Made by a program: the position numbers and the translations under genes. From Leishmania martiniquensis (taxonomy: Eukaryota > Euglenozoa > Kinetoplastea > Trypanosomatida > Trypanosomatidae): a stretch of 64,000 nucleotides of DNA. The notes beneath the pieces are model-generated. The model was not told the origin of the DNA. It ran no database searches and saw only the letters and a program-made list of their open reading frames with translations. The stretch is from assembly GCF_017916325.1 (NCBI RefSeq), contig NC_090171.1, positions 1,601,501 to 1,665,500 on the forward strand, in the 5' to 3' direction. Each line of letters starts with the position of its first letter. Positions within the stretch are counted from its first letter, which is position 1. This document shows, piece after piece, positions 9,782 to 19,868 of the stretch.

Positions 9782-10129
9782 ATGAGCGCACGGCAGCAAG
9801 CGTGGACGTTTTTCACGCCCGGGCAGCGGCGGTGTGTGCACGCAGTGCAAGCATACGCGGGAAGTGGCATGGATAAGGATGCGAGTGGGCCGGCACAATC
9901 GTGGAACTGGCGCCATCGCCACACCGCCCCTTCTCTTCTTATTCTACCAGAGCCAAAGCATGGGGAGGGCGCCGCGCATGGCTTTCATAGAAACGGGATC
10001 GGGGGCGAACAAGTGTGGTCGCTGGCGGAGAACGGGAAGGGCTGCTTTCGCGCCGCCCCTGACACACCCGCCACACGTGAGCTACCGTTTCGCCCTTGCA
10101 TGCAACTGTGCGGCAAAGTACCTACGTAG
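9782..10129 (+). CDS. Possible small protein (115 residues)
   Basis: The ATG lies ten bases after a strong acceptor-like AG. The first 100 codons are in a GC-rich stretch unlike the flanking C/T-rich spacers. The product begins MSARQQAWTFFTPGQRR and is polar, with several Trp and His residues and no domain that I recognise. An overlapping frame from 9834 would encode a CTQCKHT segment with a CxxC pair, so the coding frame is not certain. If real, this is a separate mRNA between the second amastin-like gene and RPA12. Confidence 0.28.
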   Translation: MSARQQAWTFFTPGQRRCVHAVQAYAGSGMDKDASGPAQSWNWRHRHTAPSLLILPEPKHGEGAAHGFHRNGIGGEQVWSLAENGKGCFRAAPDTPATRELPFRPCMQLCGKVPT

Positions 10130-10203
10130 CAACGGCATCTCTTGTCATTTTTCCCGGCGGTTCCATGCTACCTGCACATGCTCGTTGCTGTCTCGTGCTG
10201 CCA

Positions 10204-10312
10204 TCTCCCATCCTCCTTCTCTTCCCCCCACCCCCTTTCTTTCCTCTTTGTCGCCACCACACACCGTATGCTCGCTTCTCCCTACCCCGCCACCTCCTCC
10301 GTCGGCCAACAG
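10204..10312 (+). promoter_or_regulatory. Predicted trans-splice acceptor for RPA12
   Basis: A long C/T tract is followed by CAG at 10310-10312, 53 bases before the ATG at 10366. Confidence 0.55.
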
Positions 10313-10365
10313 AAGTGCGCCTCTCGCAAAACATAGCGGCTGTCCTTCGATAGACTGCAAGCATA

Positions 10366-10953
10366 ATGGCGGCAGCTTCGTTCGCCGGGAAGCTGCGACC
10401 ACCGCCAGAGCAAATGCAGGTGCACTACATCTCTGACAACGTGTACACACTCGGCACTCTCAGTTGCGCCGTTTGTGGTCATGCCTTCCCAATTCACACA
10501 AATGCGTGGCAGCGCAGCACGTGCGGCTGCTGCGGAACGCTTCACGAGCCTGGCACGCACTCGGCGTTCCGGCATCATCTTCAAGCCCCACGCGGGGCAA
10601 GCGGCGGTGTACATACGAATGCCAAAGTGTGTGCTTTGAACACGAGCGCCGCTCTCTTTTTCACCGAGACGGAAGTGTCCGCGGCAGTGGAACATATTCG
10701 CCAAGCGCTCGGTGACGCGGCCAGCGCTGGTGCCTCGCCGCCGTTTGGGTCAGCACCCGGTACCGCGGGCGGAGCAACGCGCGCCGGTATTACCGAGGTG
10801 GACGATCGCATTATCGAGGAAGCGTTCTGCGAGACGTGCGGTTCCCACCGCCCCTGTAAGACCTTTGCCCGGCAAACGCGCAGCGCTGATGAGGGTCAGA
10901 CTATTTTCTTCCAGTGCACCAAGTGCAACTCAGAGTGGCAGCAAAATTCATAA
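10366..10953 (+). CDS. RPA12: RNA polymerase I subunit RPA12 (zinc ribbon)
   Basis: The protein has 195 residues. The C-terminal zinc ribbon has CETC (155-158) and CTKC (184-187) around the motif QTRSADEGQT (170-179). In TFIIS and its relatives the RSADE element carries the acidic Asp-Glu pair (here 175-176) that enters the polymerase active site to stimulate RNA cleavage. The GQT that follows DE is typical of the Pol I subunit A12.2, whereas Pol III RPC11 usually reads DEPMT and RPB9 lacks the DE pair. An N-terminal zinc ribbon is also visible, with CAVC (34-37) and CGCC (53-56). The linker of about 95 residues is longer than in yeast. In trypanosomes Pol I also transcribes some surface-protein genes. 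The start is the first ATG after the acceptor. Confidence 0.85.
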   Translation: MAAASFAGKLRPPPEQMQVHYISDNVYTLGTLSCAVCGHAFPIHTNAWQRSTCGCCGTLHEPGTHSAFRHHLQAPRGASGGVHTNAKVCALNTSAALFFTETEVSAAVEHIRQALGDAASAGASPPFGSAPGTAGGATRAGITEVDDRIIEEAFCETCGSHRPCKTFARQTRSADEGQTIFFQCTKCNSEWQQNS

Positions 10954-11780
10954 GAGGTCGCCGCGGCGGCGCTCTCCCACCCTTTTGTCGCTTAAGCTGC
11001 CACAAGGGCATCAAATAAGAGGCAGAAAAAATGCAAACATTTTCGCCCTCGTGCGTGGCTGATGTCTTCTTCGTTTTCTGTAAGAATGTGTGTGTGTGTG
11101 TTGGGGGGGGCGTGTGTTTCATCTCTTCGCGGCGCGCCTCCCCTTCTCGGTAGGGAGGCAGACAGCACGCTCAACTCGCACCATTAGCGACGTCGGTGCA
11201 ATCATGCCTGCATGCAACTACTGCACATCGACGCTGAGTGTGATTTGAAAATGCAAAAGAAAAGATCTCCATAGAGTAGTGGATAGTGCGGGCGTCTGCC
11301 ATGCAGGCTCGCCCCCCTGCCCCCCTTTCTCTTGCCAATCTCTGACGTCTCCGTACCAGCATACGCTCCGTTCCTCTTACCGCTCCAAGCCTGCGCACGT
11401 GGAACGCGATACTTGCCTGCATCTATTCTCGCCTCTTCATACCAGTCTTTGCTGACCATGCGCCTGTGGTTTTCAATTTTTTTCTGCATCGAAACGGTTC
11501 CCTCCACTGATTCGTCACACATGTGCGTGCTTCCGAAATGGGATGCGCTTGCGTCTTGACGTTTCCCTTTCTCTCTCAGTAAACGCGAGTGCGGGTCACC
11601 GGCACTGTTCTTTGGCCAGGCGCGTCGTCCCGCCGCTTCATCGCGATACGATACGAAAGCGGAGAAGGTGCGCGTTGATGAGGGGGTCGGTACCGTGCGG
11701 TCTTCTTTTTCGTTTCCTTCTACTTGGGCCCGTCTCTCGAGCTAGGCTTCTACCACAAAAGGCATCTGTAGACTCTGGCG
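10954..11780 (+). other. Spacer
   Basis: An 830-base spacer with a GT run near 11087-11101 and a G run near 11103. The acceptor for the next gene is at 11740-11741. No gene is seen. Confidence 0.6.
11701..11741 (+). promoter_or_regulatory. Predicted trans-splice acceptor for coiled-coil gene
   Basis: A C/T tract ends in AG at 11740-11741, 39 bases before the ATG at 11781. Confidence 0.5.
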
Positions 11781-13757
11781 ATGCCGGCTGGTGGATCTCG
11801 CACGGCCTCGGCGGCTGCGCAGAGGCCAGCTGCGGCTTCGGCCTTCTCCCCTCACCCGCCCCAGGTGACTGCGGGCGTCCGTGCGAGCGCAACAGCCAAG
11901 CATGGCAAGCCGGCCTCCGCCATAGCGTCGGCGGCAGCGGCAAAGGAGGGGTCCGGCACGGCGATCGATCTTGCCACTACGACCGCACCGCTGGAGCGCG
12001 TGCTGCAGATCGGCCAGCCGAGCTTCTCTACACAGCTTGCCTTCATCAAAGTAAATCGTGCTGTGGCCTCGCTGGAGCGTGCGGTGGAGCGACTAGAGCT
12101 GCTTAGCCTGCTGGACGCCACCGGCCCAACTCCCGCTAAAGAGGGAAATCACAAAAACGCGAGCAGCACCCAAGCGACGCTGAATGCGAAAGGGGTAGCC
12201 GCGGGAGCGACAGCCAGCCTGTACCCGCACAACTCCTTGCGTGGGCCTGCTGTGCTAGCTGGCGTCGGCCACGAAGCGAGCGCCGCCACTGCGCAGAAGG
12301 TGGGGGAGGTGCTTGCCGTGAGCCAGGAGCAGCGAAGCGGCGGGCGTGCGTCGGTGCTCGAGTTGCTGGCAGAGCAGCGGGTGCTGGAGCGACGCTACGG
12401 GGAGCTGCTAACCCAGGCGCAGCCAATCGTATCCCTGCACCCTGGTGAACCGCAACTACAACCCCAGTGCTTCGCGCACGTCCGAGACCCGGCCCACGTC
12501 GCTCTGGAGCAAGAATTTGCCTTGGTGTCTAACCAACTTCGAGATACAAATCGTCTCTTGTGCACACAGCTTCAGGACAACCCTCAAGATGTTGACAACT
12601 GGGCCAAGGTGTGCAACGGTCGTCGGGAGCTTGTAGCACTTCTGAAGGACGCCATCCAAGAGCTGACCGTGGGATACAGGGAAACCTTTCAGCAACAGCA
12701 ACTCCGACAGCAGCAGCAGCAGCAGCAGGCAAATGCCGCCTTCGATGCCAGTCTTTGCCGGGGCGTCACCCCGGCCAGCGTCAGCGAGGACGCGCAGCTC
12801 AGCCATAGAATATCTAACATGGATGCGGCTGACCTTAACAGTGCCGGCGCTAGCGCTACCGGGCTCGCCCGCAGCGACAGTAGGCAGTCCTCCATGACGG
12901 GTGGCGGCATTGTCTCCACTGAGAGCGGGTCGCGAGTCTCGCAATTTCTCAAATGTTTTGGCGGCACCCTGCAGCGGCATCGGGCATCTCGAGCCCAACA
13001 GCAGGGGCCGCGCATCCCGCTGTCCTCGTCTTTCCAGCAATTCGCTGTGAAGATTCTGCAGGAGGAGGCGTCGCAGCGCTGGGCAGACGACGTGTTATCC
13101 AAGGAGCGTGCACTGAACCAGAACGTGAAGCAGCTACAGGCAGACCTTGTCCGCGAGAGTGAGCTGAAGGACAAGGAAGTTGCAGAGCGCCTTGCCCGCA
13201 TCGCGGCACTGAAGGTGGAGCTGCGCAAGCTGAAAGCCGCTTTGCAGCAGCGCTCTGATGCCGCCAAGGCCGGTGGCGAGGCAGCCACCGAAAACCTCCT
13301 TCGCTATGGCGCCGCCCAGGTGCGTGGTGTGCGGCAGGGGGCACAGCACGACGAGAAGATGCTTGTCATCGGCGCCACGACGCACGAAGTGTTCAGCGCA
13401 TACCTGCGCGAGCGCACTGCCGCGATGGATGCATTGGCTGGTGAGTGGGAGGCCAAAACACTGCGTGAGCTCAAAAAGAAGGAAGCAGCCAAGATCGACG
13501 CGGAAGGGAGTCGCCAGGCGTGTGCGCAGCGTCTCAAGGACCTGGAGCACGAGCGGGACGCTCAGCAGGAGCTCAAGGAGCAGCGCGACTCCGCGCAAAA
13601 GGCAGAGGAGGACGCACGGAGGCAAGCGGAGGAGCAGCGGGCCGCTGAGTATGTGGCGGCGTCCGTGTTGGAGTCCGCTCTCAAGGCGATGCTGACACGG
13701 CAGTCACTTAGCAAGCTGCAGAAGGGCTCCAAGAAGAAAAAGAAGGCGGCAGGCTAA
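11781..13757 (+). CDS. Coiled-coil protein with polyglutamine run
   Basis: The protein has 658 residues. It opens with an Ala/Pro/Ser-rich region (1-70), then a helical segment (75-115) and another (170-300) rich in Leu, Glu and Gln. A glutamine run broken by LR lies at about 304-317, and a Ser-rich linker spans about 325-395. From about 425 to 645 there is a long charged helical region with heptad-like Leu/Ala spacing (VKQLQADLVRESELKDKEVA and similar), which should form a coiled coil. The last residues are a lysine cluster (GSKKKKKAAG). I recognise no enzyme motif; a structural role, for example in the cytoskeleton, is only a guess from architecture. The ATG is the first after the acceptor. 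Confidence 0.8.
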   Translation: MPAGGSRTASAAAQRPAAASAFSPHPPQVTAGVRASATAKHGKPASAIASAAAAKEGSGTAIDLATTTAPLERVLQIGQPSFSTQLAFIKVNRAVASLERAVERLELLSLLDATGPTPAKEGNHKNASSTQATLNAKGVAAGATASLYPHNSLRGPAVLAGVGHEASAATAQKVGEVLAVSQEQRSGGRASVLELLAEQRVLERRYGELLTQAQPIVSLHPGEPQLQPQCFAHVRDPAHVALEQEFALVSNQLRDTNRLLCTQLQDNPQDVDNWAKVCNGRRELVALLKDAIQELTVGYRETFQQQQLRQQQQQQQANAAFDASLCRGVTPASVSEDAQLSHRISNMDAADLNSAGASATGLARSDSRQSSMTGGGIVSTESGSRVSQFLKCFGGTLQRHRASRAQQQGPRIPLSSSFQQFAVKILQEEASQRWADDVLSKERALNQNVKQLQADLVRESELKDKEVAERLARIAALKVELRKLKAALQQRSDAAKAGGEAATENLLRYGAAQVRGVRQGAQHDEKMLVIGATTHEVFSAYLRERTAAMDALAGEWEAKTLRELKKKEAAKIDAEGSRQACAQRLKDLEHERDAQQELKEQRDSAQKAEEDARRQAEEQRAAEYVAASVLESALKAMLTRQSLSKLQKGSKKKKKAAG

Positions 13758-14065
13758 TGTGACACAAAACCGCGGTCAGTACAGGTGGCTCCATATACAC
13801 CTTCTTTTGTTGTTGCTTGGTGTGCGGGCCGGGAGATGCGGGTACGCATTGGCTGCAGTGGCGTCGATCGCACCCGAAGTAGGCACCTCTCCACCAGGAC
13901 GTGCGACCAGCACATCCATGTACATAAGATACGTGTTTACCTTTACCCCTCTCCGAAAATGTACATGTGGGCCTCCCCGTTACCGTCACTGTTCCTATCT
14001 ATGCTCTTGCTGTCATTGCTTCGATGCCGCACGCGCCTACGGCTGGTGATGGGGCTAGACGAGAA

Positions 14066-14084
14066 AGATGCATCGGATGCATCT
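14066..14084. repeat. Short perfect inverted repeat
   Basis: AGATGCATC, one G, then GATGCATCT: a 9-base perfect stem with a one-base centre, in the 3' UTR of the coiled-coil gene. Confidence 0.85.
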
Positions 14085-14099
14085 CTGTTCACTGTGGCT

Positions 14100-14120
14100 C
14101 TGTGTGTGTGTGTGTGTGTA
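14100..14120. repeat. GT microsatellite
   Basis: An uninterrupted GT run in the 3' UTR of the coiled-coil gene. Confidence 0.9.
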
Positions 14121-14919
14121 TCGGTACACGTGCGCGTCTACGCTCATCTCGCGTGTCGCTTGCTCAACGCGCGACCTTACCGCTCACAGACGCCCCACAT
14201 GCGCCGAAGGAACCAGCAGAGGGCGGGCAATGAATAGATAGGCTCTTCACCTCGGTCTTCCCCATGTTCAGGCAACGAATGGAAATCACACACGCACAGA
14301 CACACAGACACAGAGAGACACATAGCGGGTATGTGTGGCGTATTTTGCGCTTTCCTAGTGGATGTGCGATTGCATCGGTGCCGTCGAGGCTCAGCCTTCC
14401 TAACCCTGACGCGACAGCCATGCTACTCGGATTCATTGCCTCGAACTGCGAAGAGGCCGCAGTTGCTCGGGAACGGGAGGAAGGCGCGTGTGGTACGCCC
14501 CCTTCCTCCCCCTCCTCTCCCTTCACGCGCACACAAGCACAGGGGCTCTCACCTAAGAGGGCGCTGGAGAACTCCCTCTTGCCGAAAGGTACTCTTCCCA
14601 CCAGCATGCTCCTCATCATCTTCTGGCTTGTTCGCCTTCGTCTGCGTCGTTCCTGTATCCGTCACCTTTGCATGGCACAGAGGCTCGAGCCTTCGTGACG
14701 ACGAAGCCCCGACACGTGCAGACGCGTACCAATACAGGTCGAACCAGCGCACCGGCAGGCGTGCCCTCAGTGAGAAGAGGAGCTGCTGCGCCTCGCGCCT
14801 AGCGGCCAGCGCTGCGCTCTGTCATCATCTTTGCATACTCACATCCTTTTTTTTTCGTCTGGGTGGGGTTAGCACAGTACGGCTCTCCATCGGAGGCGCC
14901 TCTCCACTTGCCCAGAGGC

Positions 14920-15876
14920 ATGTCCAACAACAGGCGATCCCGCCCTGCAAAGAGGATCAACGGGGCGGCCAAGGCGGAGCGAAGGCGGGTGGCATCTTCG
15001 CCCACTGCAGCGCCCGATCGTCACATCCCTCCGATACCTCAGGCGAAAAGCGTACTCTCTGCCCCCAAGTCTATTGAAGACATTGCCTCCCTGTTCATCG
15101 GGGCGAGCAGCGGTGGTAGCGGCGGCAACGTATACGAGAGCAATGAGAGGATCCGGTCAAAGCGGAAGAACGCAACAGGCCCGACGAAGCGACCCCGCGA
15201 GGATGCGGGGAATCTCACCACAGGAAAGCATTCACCGGCAAAACGGCACAAGAGGTCCGTGATCTGCTCACTCTCGCCGAAGGTGACGAGCCCCACCATC
15301 GAATCTGGGAGGAAGGCAGGTAGCCAGCCAGGAGCGGCGAATCGACATGAAAATGATGAGGACGACGAGGAAGATATCAAGCTGTCTAAGGCTGTACAAG
15401 CGCAGACGCTGGGCTTCCTGCAGCAGCTGAACCCCACGAGTCGAAAAGTCTTCTGGGGTCTCCGCGCTGCTGCGCAAGGGAAGCAATCCGCTGCAGCAGC
15501 CGCCACGGCCGCAAAGGGCAAGGCCAAAGAGGCAAAGAAAGTGGCCGACCGTGTAGAAGAAATTTGGCGCGTTGGTGGGGCGTACATGACCAGGGGTGCA
15601 GACGGCGACATCGATGGGAGCGACAGGGGGCGCGGGGCTATCAGCGACTGCGAATCTCAGGTCTCCACGAGCAGCAGCGAGCCGTCATGGGTGACCGACA
15701 GCAGTGAAGGAGAGGAGGACTTTCGCAGCGAGGACGAAGCCGGCAACGATATGGAGAGCGCTCCTGTCGCCACTGGCGCGGCGAGACGGTGCAGTACCGT
15801 GGGACCGCCAAAGCGAGGCGGCGGTGGCGGTCGTCTGTTCCAGGGCGACGGCGATGGCGTCTGGGACGAAGATTGA
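14920..15876 (+). CDS. Low-complexity, probably nuclear protein
   Basis: The open frame begins at a GTG (14863) inside the splice-acceptor region, so the first ATG at 14920 is used, giving 318 residues starting MSNNRRSRPAKR. Basic clusters (RRSRPAKR, KRPRE, KRHKR) look like nuclear localisation signals. An acidic run (ENDEDDEED) lies near residue 147, and a short more ordered segment follows (TLGFLQQLNPTSRKVFWGLR, about 163-182), then an Ala/Lys-rich helix. The C terminus is Ser/Asp/Glu-rich, then Gly-rich, and ends DGDGVWDED. No known domain is recognised. The mix of basic and acidic disordered blocks suggests a chromatin- or RNA-associated factor, but that is inference. Confidence 0.75.
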   Translation: MSNNRRSRPAKRINGAAKAERRRVASSPTAAPDRHIPPIPQAKSVLSAPKSIEDIASLFIGASSGGSGGNVYESNERIRSKRKNATGPTKRPREDAGNLTTGKHSPAKRHKRSVICSLSPKVTSPTIESGRKAGSQPGAANRHENDEDDEEDIKLSKAVQAQTLGFLQQLNPTSRKVFWGLRAAAQGKQSAAAAATAAKGKAKEAKKVADRVEEIWRVGGAYMTRGADGDIDGSDRGRGAISDCESQVSTSSSEPSWVTDSSEGEEDFRSEDEAGNDMESAPVATGAARRCSTVGPPKRGGGGGRLFQGDGDGVWDED

Positions 15877-16707
15877 TTGCATGAGAAGGGCATGTATGAG
15901 CAGCTTTCGAAGGGCCAGTATGTGCTCCACAAGTGAGCAGAAAAGGCGGAGGCACCGGTGGTGTGTACGGCGGTGCAGATGACTTCTATTCACTGCTGTC
16001 TGACTGCCCCTTTGACTAGATCGGCTACGAGGCCGCATTGCACACTCACACATCCTCGCCCACCCACCCCCTCAAGAAGGAAAAAAAAGGGGTGACCAGC
16101 AGACGCGTGGGACTGAAGAGATTTGCCCGCTCGAGGAGGGGTGTTGGGGATGAGGAACAGCTGTCTCACTTTCTGCCCTTCCGCTCCTGCACATTTGCAC
16201 ATGAAAAGGGAAGCGCTCGCTTGACAACGAATGGCTCATCTCACGCGATGGGTGAGGTGCTGCCGGCTTCTCAACAGCATATCCATGCGCGCGAGTGAGC
16301 GTTGCGTCTTGCCGTTCTCCCTCTTGTATCCTGTTTCCAAGGCCACGCTTCTCTGCTTCGTCGCCACTTTACGTGTGTGCTCTTTCTCTTTGCATATCCT
16401 TTCGGCTCTTATACCTTTCTCACTTCATGCACCGCCGCGCATCTGCCTCCTCCGACAAGGAGGTCACACATACACAGAGACACACGCCAGCACGTATTGT
16501 GAAAGGGCAGGTGCTCTTATTGAAACGTTTATCTCCAGAGCCAGCCGTGACATCATTACCAGCCCACACCTCGTTCATGTTTAGCTCACCATATTGTTTC
16601 TCCCTCTCCGTCGCCTCACAGAAGGACCTTTTCGCCCGCAGAGAAACACGCGTGCATACGCTACTCCTCGCGGACTCCTCCTACACTGCCGCGCACTCTT
16701 CGAAGCA
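15877..16707 (+). other. Spacer
   Basis: An 830-base spacer, C/T-rich from about 16310 onward, ending in the acceptor tract for the oxidoreductase. No gene is seen. Confidence 0.6.
16596..16621 (+). promoter_or_regulatory. Predicted trans-splice acceptor for oxidoreductase
   Basis: A C/T tract ends in CAG at 16619-16621, 86 bases before the ATG at 16708. Confidence 0.55.
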
Positions 16708-17727
16708 ATGGCGTCCCCTCGAAGCTTCCAGAAGCTGCAGGTCACCTCCCTCTCAAAGGACTTTCGCAATGCTACCTCGGTCGTTGAGGCGCAGCTGCCG
16801 GAGGAGGTACCGGAGGGAAAAGTACGCGTATCTGTAAAGTATGCTGGAGTTAACGCGAGCGACTTGAACTTCACGAACGGCTCTTATTTCCCAGGCGCAC
16901 AGCCGCCGTTCGACTGTGGCTTCGAGGCAGCAGGCACGGTAATGAAGATCGGCGCGGGTTTCATAACTGTGAAGGAAGGTGACCATGTGGTGCTAATACA
17001 GTACGGCTGCTTCGCCCAGTTCGTTGACGTGCCTGCGGAGACGTGCATAAAGGTGCCGGAGCTGAAGCCCGAGTGTGTCGTGCTCGCTGTCAGTGCTCTT
17101 ACGGCCGCTGTCGCGCTTGGTGAAGTGGGTTGCGTAAAGAAGGGCAACGTTGCACTGGTGACTGCTGCCGCGGGTGGTACGGGCCAGGTTGCGGTGCAGC
17201 TGCTCAAGCACGTCTACGGTTGCACAGTGATCGGCACCTGCTCCTCCGCAGAGAAGGTCGCGTTCCTCAAGAGCATTGGCTGTGACCACATTATAAACTA
17301 CAAGGTGGAAAGCGTCGGCAGTCGCCTGCAGGAGCTTTGCCCGAAGGGCGTGGATGTCGTCTACGAGTGCGTCGGTGGTGAGCTCTTTAACGATGCCGTG
17401 CTCCACCTTGCCGTGCACGGCCGTCTCATCATCATCGGCTCCATCTCGAGCTACAAGAGCGGTGAGGCTGTGCCCTTCTCCCACCCAAGCGGAGCCCCAC
17501 TAACGACGGCGCTCCTGCTGAAGTCTGCGTCTCTGAAGGGCTTTTTCCTCCTGCATTACCTCAAAGTGATCTCGAAGTACCTGGCAGAGCTGCTGCAACT
17601 CCTCGAGAGCGACCAGATAAAGCTCTTCGTGGACAAGAAGTTTTGGGGCCTGAACAGCGTTGCGGATGCCGTTGACCACCTTTACTCGGGCACGAGCTTT
17701 GGCAAGGTGGTGGTCGAGATTCAGTAG
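16708..17727 (+). CDS. PTGR3/ZADH2-type NADPH oxidoreductase
   Basis: The frame is open from a TTG at 16594, but the first ATG after the acceptor is 16708, giving 339 residues. This is a medium-chain dehydrogenase/reductase of the quinone-oxidoreductase group. It begins FQKLQVTSLSKDFRNA, has the GroES-like fold element YAGVNASDLN (about 46-55) and PPFDCGFEAAG (about 68-78), then the Rossmann dinucleotide loop AAAGGTGQVAVQLLK (about 153-167) and GTCSSAEKVAFLKSIGCDHI. These match the human prostaglandin reductase 3 (ZADH2) family closely along the whole length. The zinc ligands of classical alcohol dehydrogenases are absent, as usual for this group. It would reduce enones or quinones with NADPH; the physiological substrate in the parasite is unknown. 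It ends FGKVVVEIQ, so it lacks the short C-terminal extension of the human enzyme. Confidence 0.88.
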   Translation: MASPRSFQKLQVTSLSKDFRNATSVVEAQLPEEVPEGKVRVSVKYAGVNASDLNFTNGSYFPGAQPPFDCGFEAAGTVMKIGAGFITVKEGDHVVLIQYGCFAQFVDVPAETCIKVPELKPECVVLAVSALTAAVALGEVGCVKKGNVALVTAAAGGTGQVAVQLLKHVYGCTVIGTCSSAEKVAFLKSIGCDHIINYKVESVGSRLQELCPKGVDVVYECVGGELFNDAVLHLAVHGRLIIIGSISSYKSGEAVPFSHPSGAPLTTALLLKSASLKGFFLLHYLKVISKYLAELLQLLESDQIKLFVDKKFWGLNSVADAVDHLYSGTSFGKVVVEIQ

Positions 17728-19130
17728 TACTGAACCAGAAGGCGAGCGATGTGTAGCATGCACCATGCTTTTCTTTTCCTCTTAAGGCGGGGGGGCTCCA
17801 CTGCAACTGAAACGGCCGGGAGGCGCGGGGAACGAATGAGGCCGCTGTGTAACTTTTGCGTATAGTGGTGCTCCTACACCGACCGGTGAGGCGAATACCG
17901 TAAGACGCTCTTAGCAGCTGAAAATGCAGAGGCAGCCTGTATTCACGCTGTCATCTCAGAAGCACGCTCAGTCGGCGCCTCTAATGCCAATGCACAGGAA
18001 ATGTCGCGCTTCAGTTGGGCGCGTCCTCCTCCCTCCCCTCACGGTTGTCACCGCATTGTTTCTGTTCTTTACCACCTTTCCTCCCTCAGCTTGCTATTTT
18101 TTTTCTTTCGTGCGAATGTCTTAAGGCGGCCTGCGCGCGATATAGCGCATCCTGTCGCGCCAACGGTGTCGGCCTCTCAGTGCTTATACGTGGATGTGTG
18201 GGCATTGACCTTTTTATATGTGTCCCCTCCCCCCGCCCTCGGCCTTATGGGCGAGCGTGTACATCACAGCGCCCCTCCGTATGCTCTCTGTTGTCGCCTC
18301 TTCTTTTTCCCCGCCTCCTCGATCCTTTTCTTTTTGCTCGCTGTTACGCCGTATCCGCTCGCCTCGGTGCGTCTTCTGCGTCTTCTCAGCCCCGCTTCTC
18401 GCCTGTTCGTTGTTTTCTCAGTTTTTTTTTCAGGGTGCGGCAAGCCCTTCCCCTCCCTCTTCCTTTCCATCATCGCGTACTCGCCAACGAGAAGACCAGC
18501 ACGGCACTGGTTGCAAGGGAGGCGACACCCACGCACATGAAGGGGGAATCATCGAGGAGATCGGCGGTGCGGAAGGTAAGAATGAAGGTGTGCCATGTCT
18601 CTTCGCAAGAGGGCGGCGTGAGGGTTATTGTGATTACTGCAGATGTCTGTAGCCGGAGAACTAATCACACCTCAAGGACCATGCGCGCACAGGCAGCGTG
18701 GCATTTAGAGCTCGTTCCAGAGGGGTGTCGCTTCTTTTTCGACACTGAAGTGCCGATCCCTCCAGCGAGGGCGTGACTTCCAAGAGAAGATCGAGTCCCC
18801 TCTCGAGCACCGGGCGCGGGAAGATAGCAGCGCGTTCGCCTGAGGTTACCTTGTCGGCTATCGTGATTGCTTTCGCTATCAGACAGCACCAGAGCGGCAG
18901 TAGCGACGCCATCCACGTGGCGTGAGTGCTGTCTCGTGTTCCTTCTGCTCTCCGCATAGCGTTCCTCCTCCGCCCCCTGCTCCCCTCTGTCACCTTCTTG
19001 TGGTGCTTTTGCTTCCGTACCCAATGACTCTTTGGCACATGCACGCGCACGCACGAAGCACCGCAGGTCCTCCCCTGCGGCTCATGTTGTGGTCGGGCTG
19101 CCAATAGTCTTCACTACTCCTCTCACTGAC

Positions 19131-19151
19131 GCACACACACACACACACACG
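19131..19151. repeat. CA microsatellite
   Basis: An uninterrupted CA run in the spacer before the GlcNAc-1-phosphotransferase gene. Confidence 0.9.
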
Positions 19152-19758
19152 CCTGTACAGACTCTCTCTCTCTCGCCCCCTCCCTGTCGCGGTTGACGTT
19201 GCGCTTCGTCCTCAGGGGTCGGCAGGTCGAACCAAAAGTGGAGAAAAAAAAGGATGTGCTGGTCAACCATATACCGCAAAAAAAAAGGGGCATTACATCG
19301 AGCCCGCTTCAGGCCCTCCAAGCCGAGCATGCCTCTCCTTGGAATAGTGTGAAGAGGAGCGCAGGGAGTGACGGCGCAAGGGATAGAGGAGGCGGAGGAG
19401 GCAAGGTGCGGGGGAGGAGGGAGGGAGGGGGGGGCATTGCTTTTAGCCATGGCATGCCTTCCATTTCTCTTCGTATGGGAGTTCTTCTCTATCAAATGCT
19501 TTTGTGTGGTTGCTTGGGGGTAGAGGGGTGCATTGCCCCCGAACCGAGCGGCATCCCTGTCGCGCATGTATGCGTGCACGCACATATCATACACACCAAC
19601 CCGCACGCTGTTTCTTCTGCTCCCTCCCCTTCTCCTCCTCTCCCTCACTCCTTCCCATTCCGTTTCGCCTACAGCCAGCAGTACCTCAGGCCATTGGTGC
19701 CGCATCCTTAAGTAAGGGGGCGGATCTCTCCGTTTTGCATCTTGGACGCGCGCGCGCG

Positions 19759-19825
19759 CTTTCTTGCCTTCTCTCGGCCTCTCTTGTCCCCCTGCACGCC
19801 GCATTATCTTCGCCTTGGTCCGCAG
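19759..19825 (+). promoter_or_regulatory. Predicted trans-splice acceptor for GlcNAc-1-P transferase
   Basis: A C/T tract ends in CAG at 19823-19825, 43 bases before the ATG at 19869. Confidence 0.55.
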
Positions 19826-19868
19826 AAGGGAGGAGAGCGCCGACTTTGGTTGTGCCTGCACCTCCATA

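Larger units (their letters stand above)
7873..10365 (+). other. 2.5 kb spacer with a palindrome and a small candidate frame
   Basis: C/T-rich 3' UTR of the second amastin-like gene and 5' UTR of the RPA12 gene. It holds a perfect 20-base palindrome at 8343-8362 and a GC-rich, less pyrimidine-biased island from about 9770 to 10130 that contains the candidate small gene at 9782. Other open frames here are low-complexity. Confidence 0.6.
13758..14919 (+). other. Spacer with GT run and inverted repeat
   Basis: A 1.2 kb spacer. It contains a GT microsatellite (14100-14120), a 9-base inverted repeat (14066-14084) and a T/C tract at about 14842-14860 that ends in AG at 14871-14872 and 14876-14877, the likely acceptors for the next gene. 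Frames of 144 and 151 residues on opposite strands at 14164-14698 overlap each other and look like chance. Confidence 0.6.
17728..19868 (+). other. 2.1 kb spacer
   Basis: C/T-rich 3' UTR and 5' UTR. It contains a CA run (19131-19151), a G-rich stretch around 19385-19435, and frames of up to 299 residues (minus strand, 19082-19981) that overlap the start of the real gene and are low-complexity. No convincing gene is seen. Confidence 0.6.

Noticed and set aside
14164..14698. Overlapping 144-residue (+) and 151-residue (-) frames
   Set aside because: Both contain CA/GT repeat-derived sequence, neither has a domain, and they cover the same bases on opposite strands, as expected by chance in GC-rich DNA.
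14734..14750. GGTTCGACC-like string on the minus strand resembling a tRNA B box (a similar one lies near 19224)
   Set aside because: The strings lack the final CC of the B box, and no cloverleaf, T-arm pairing or A box could be found around either.
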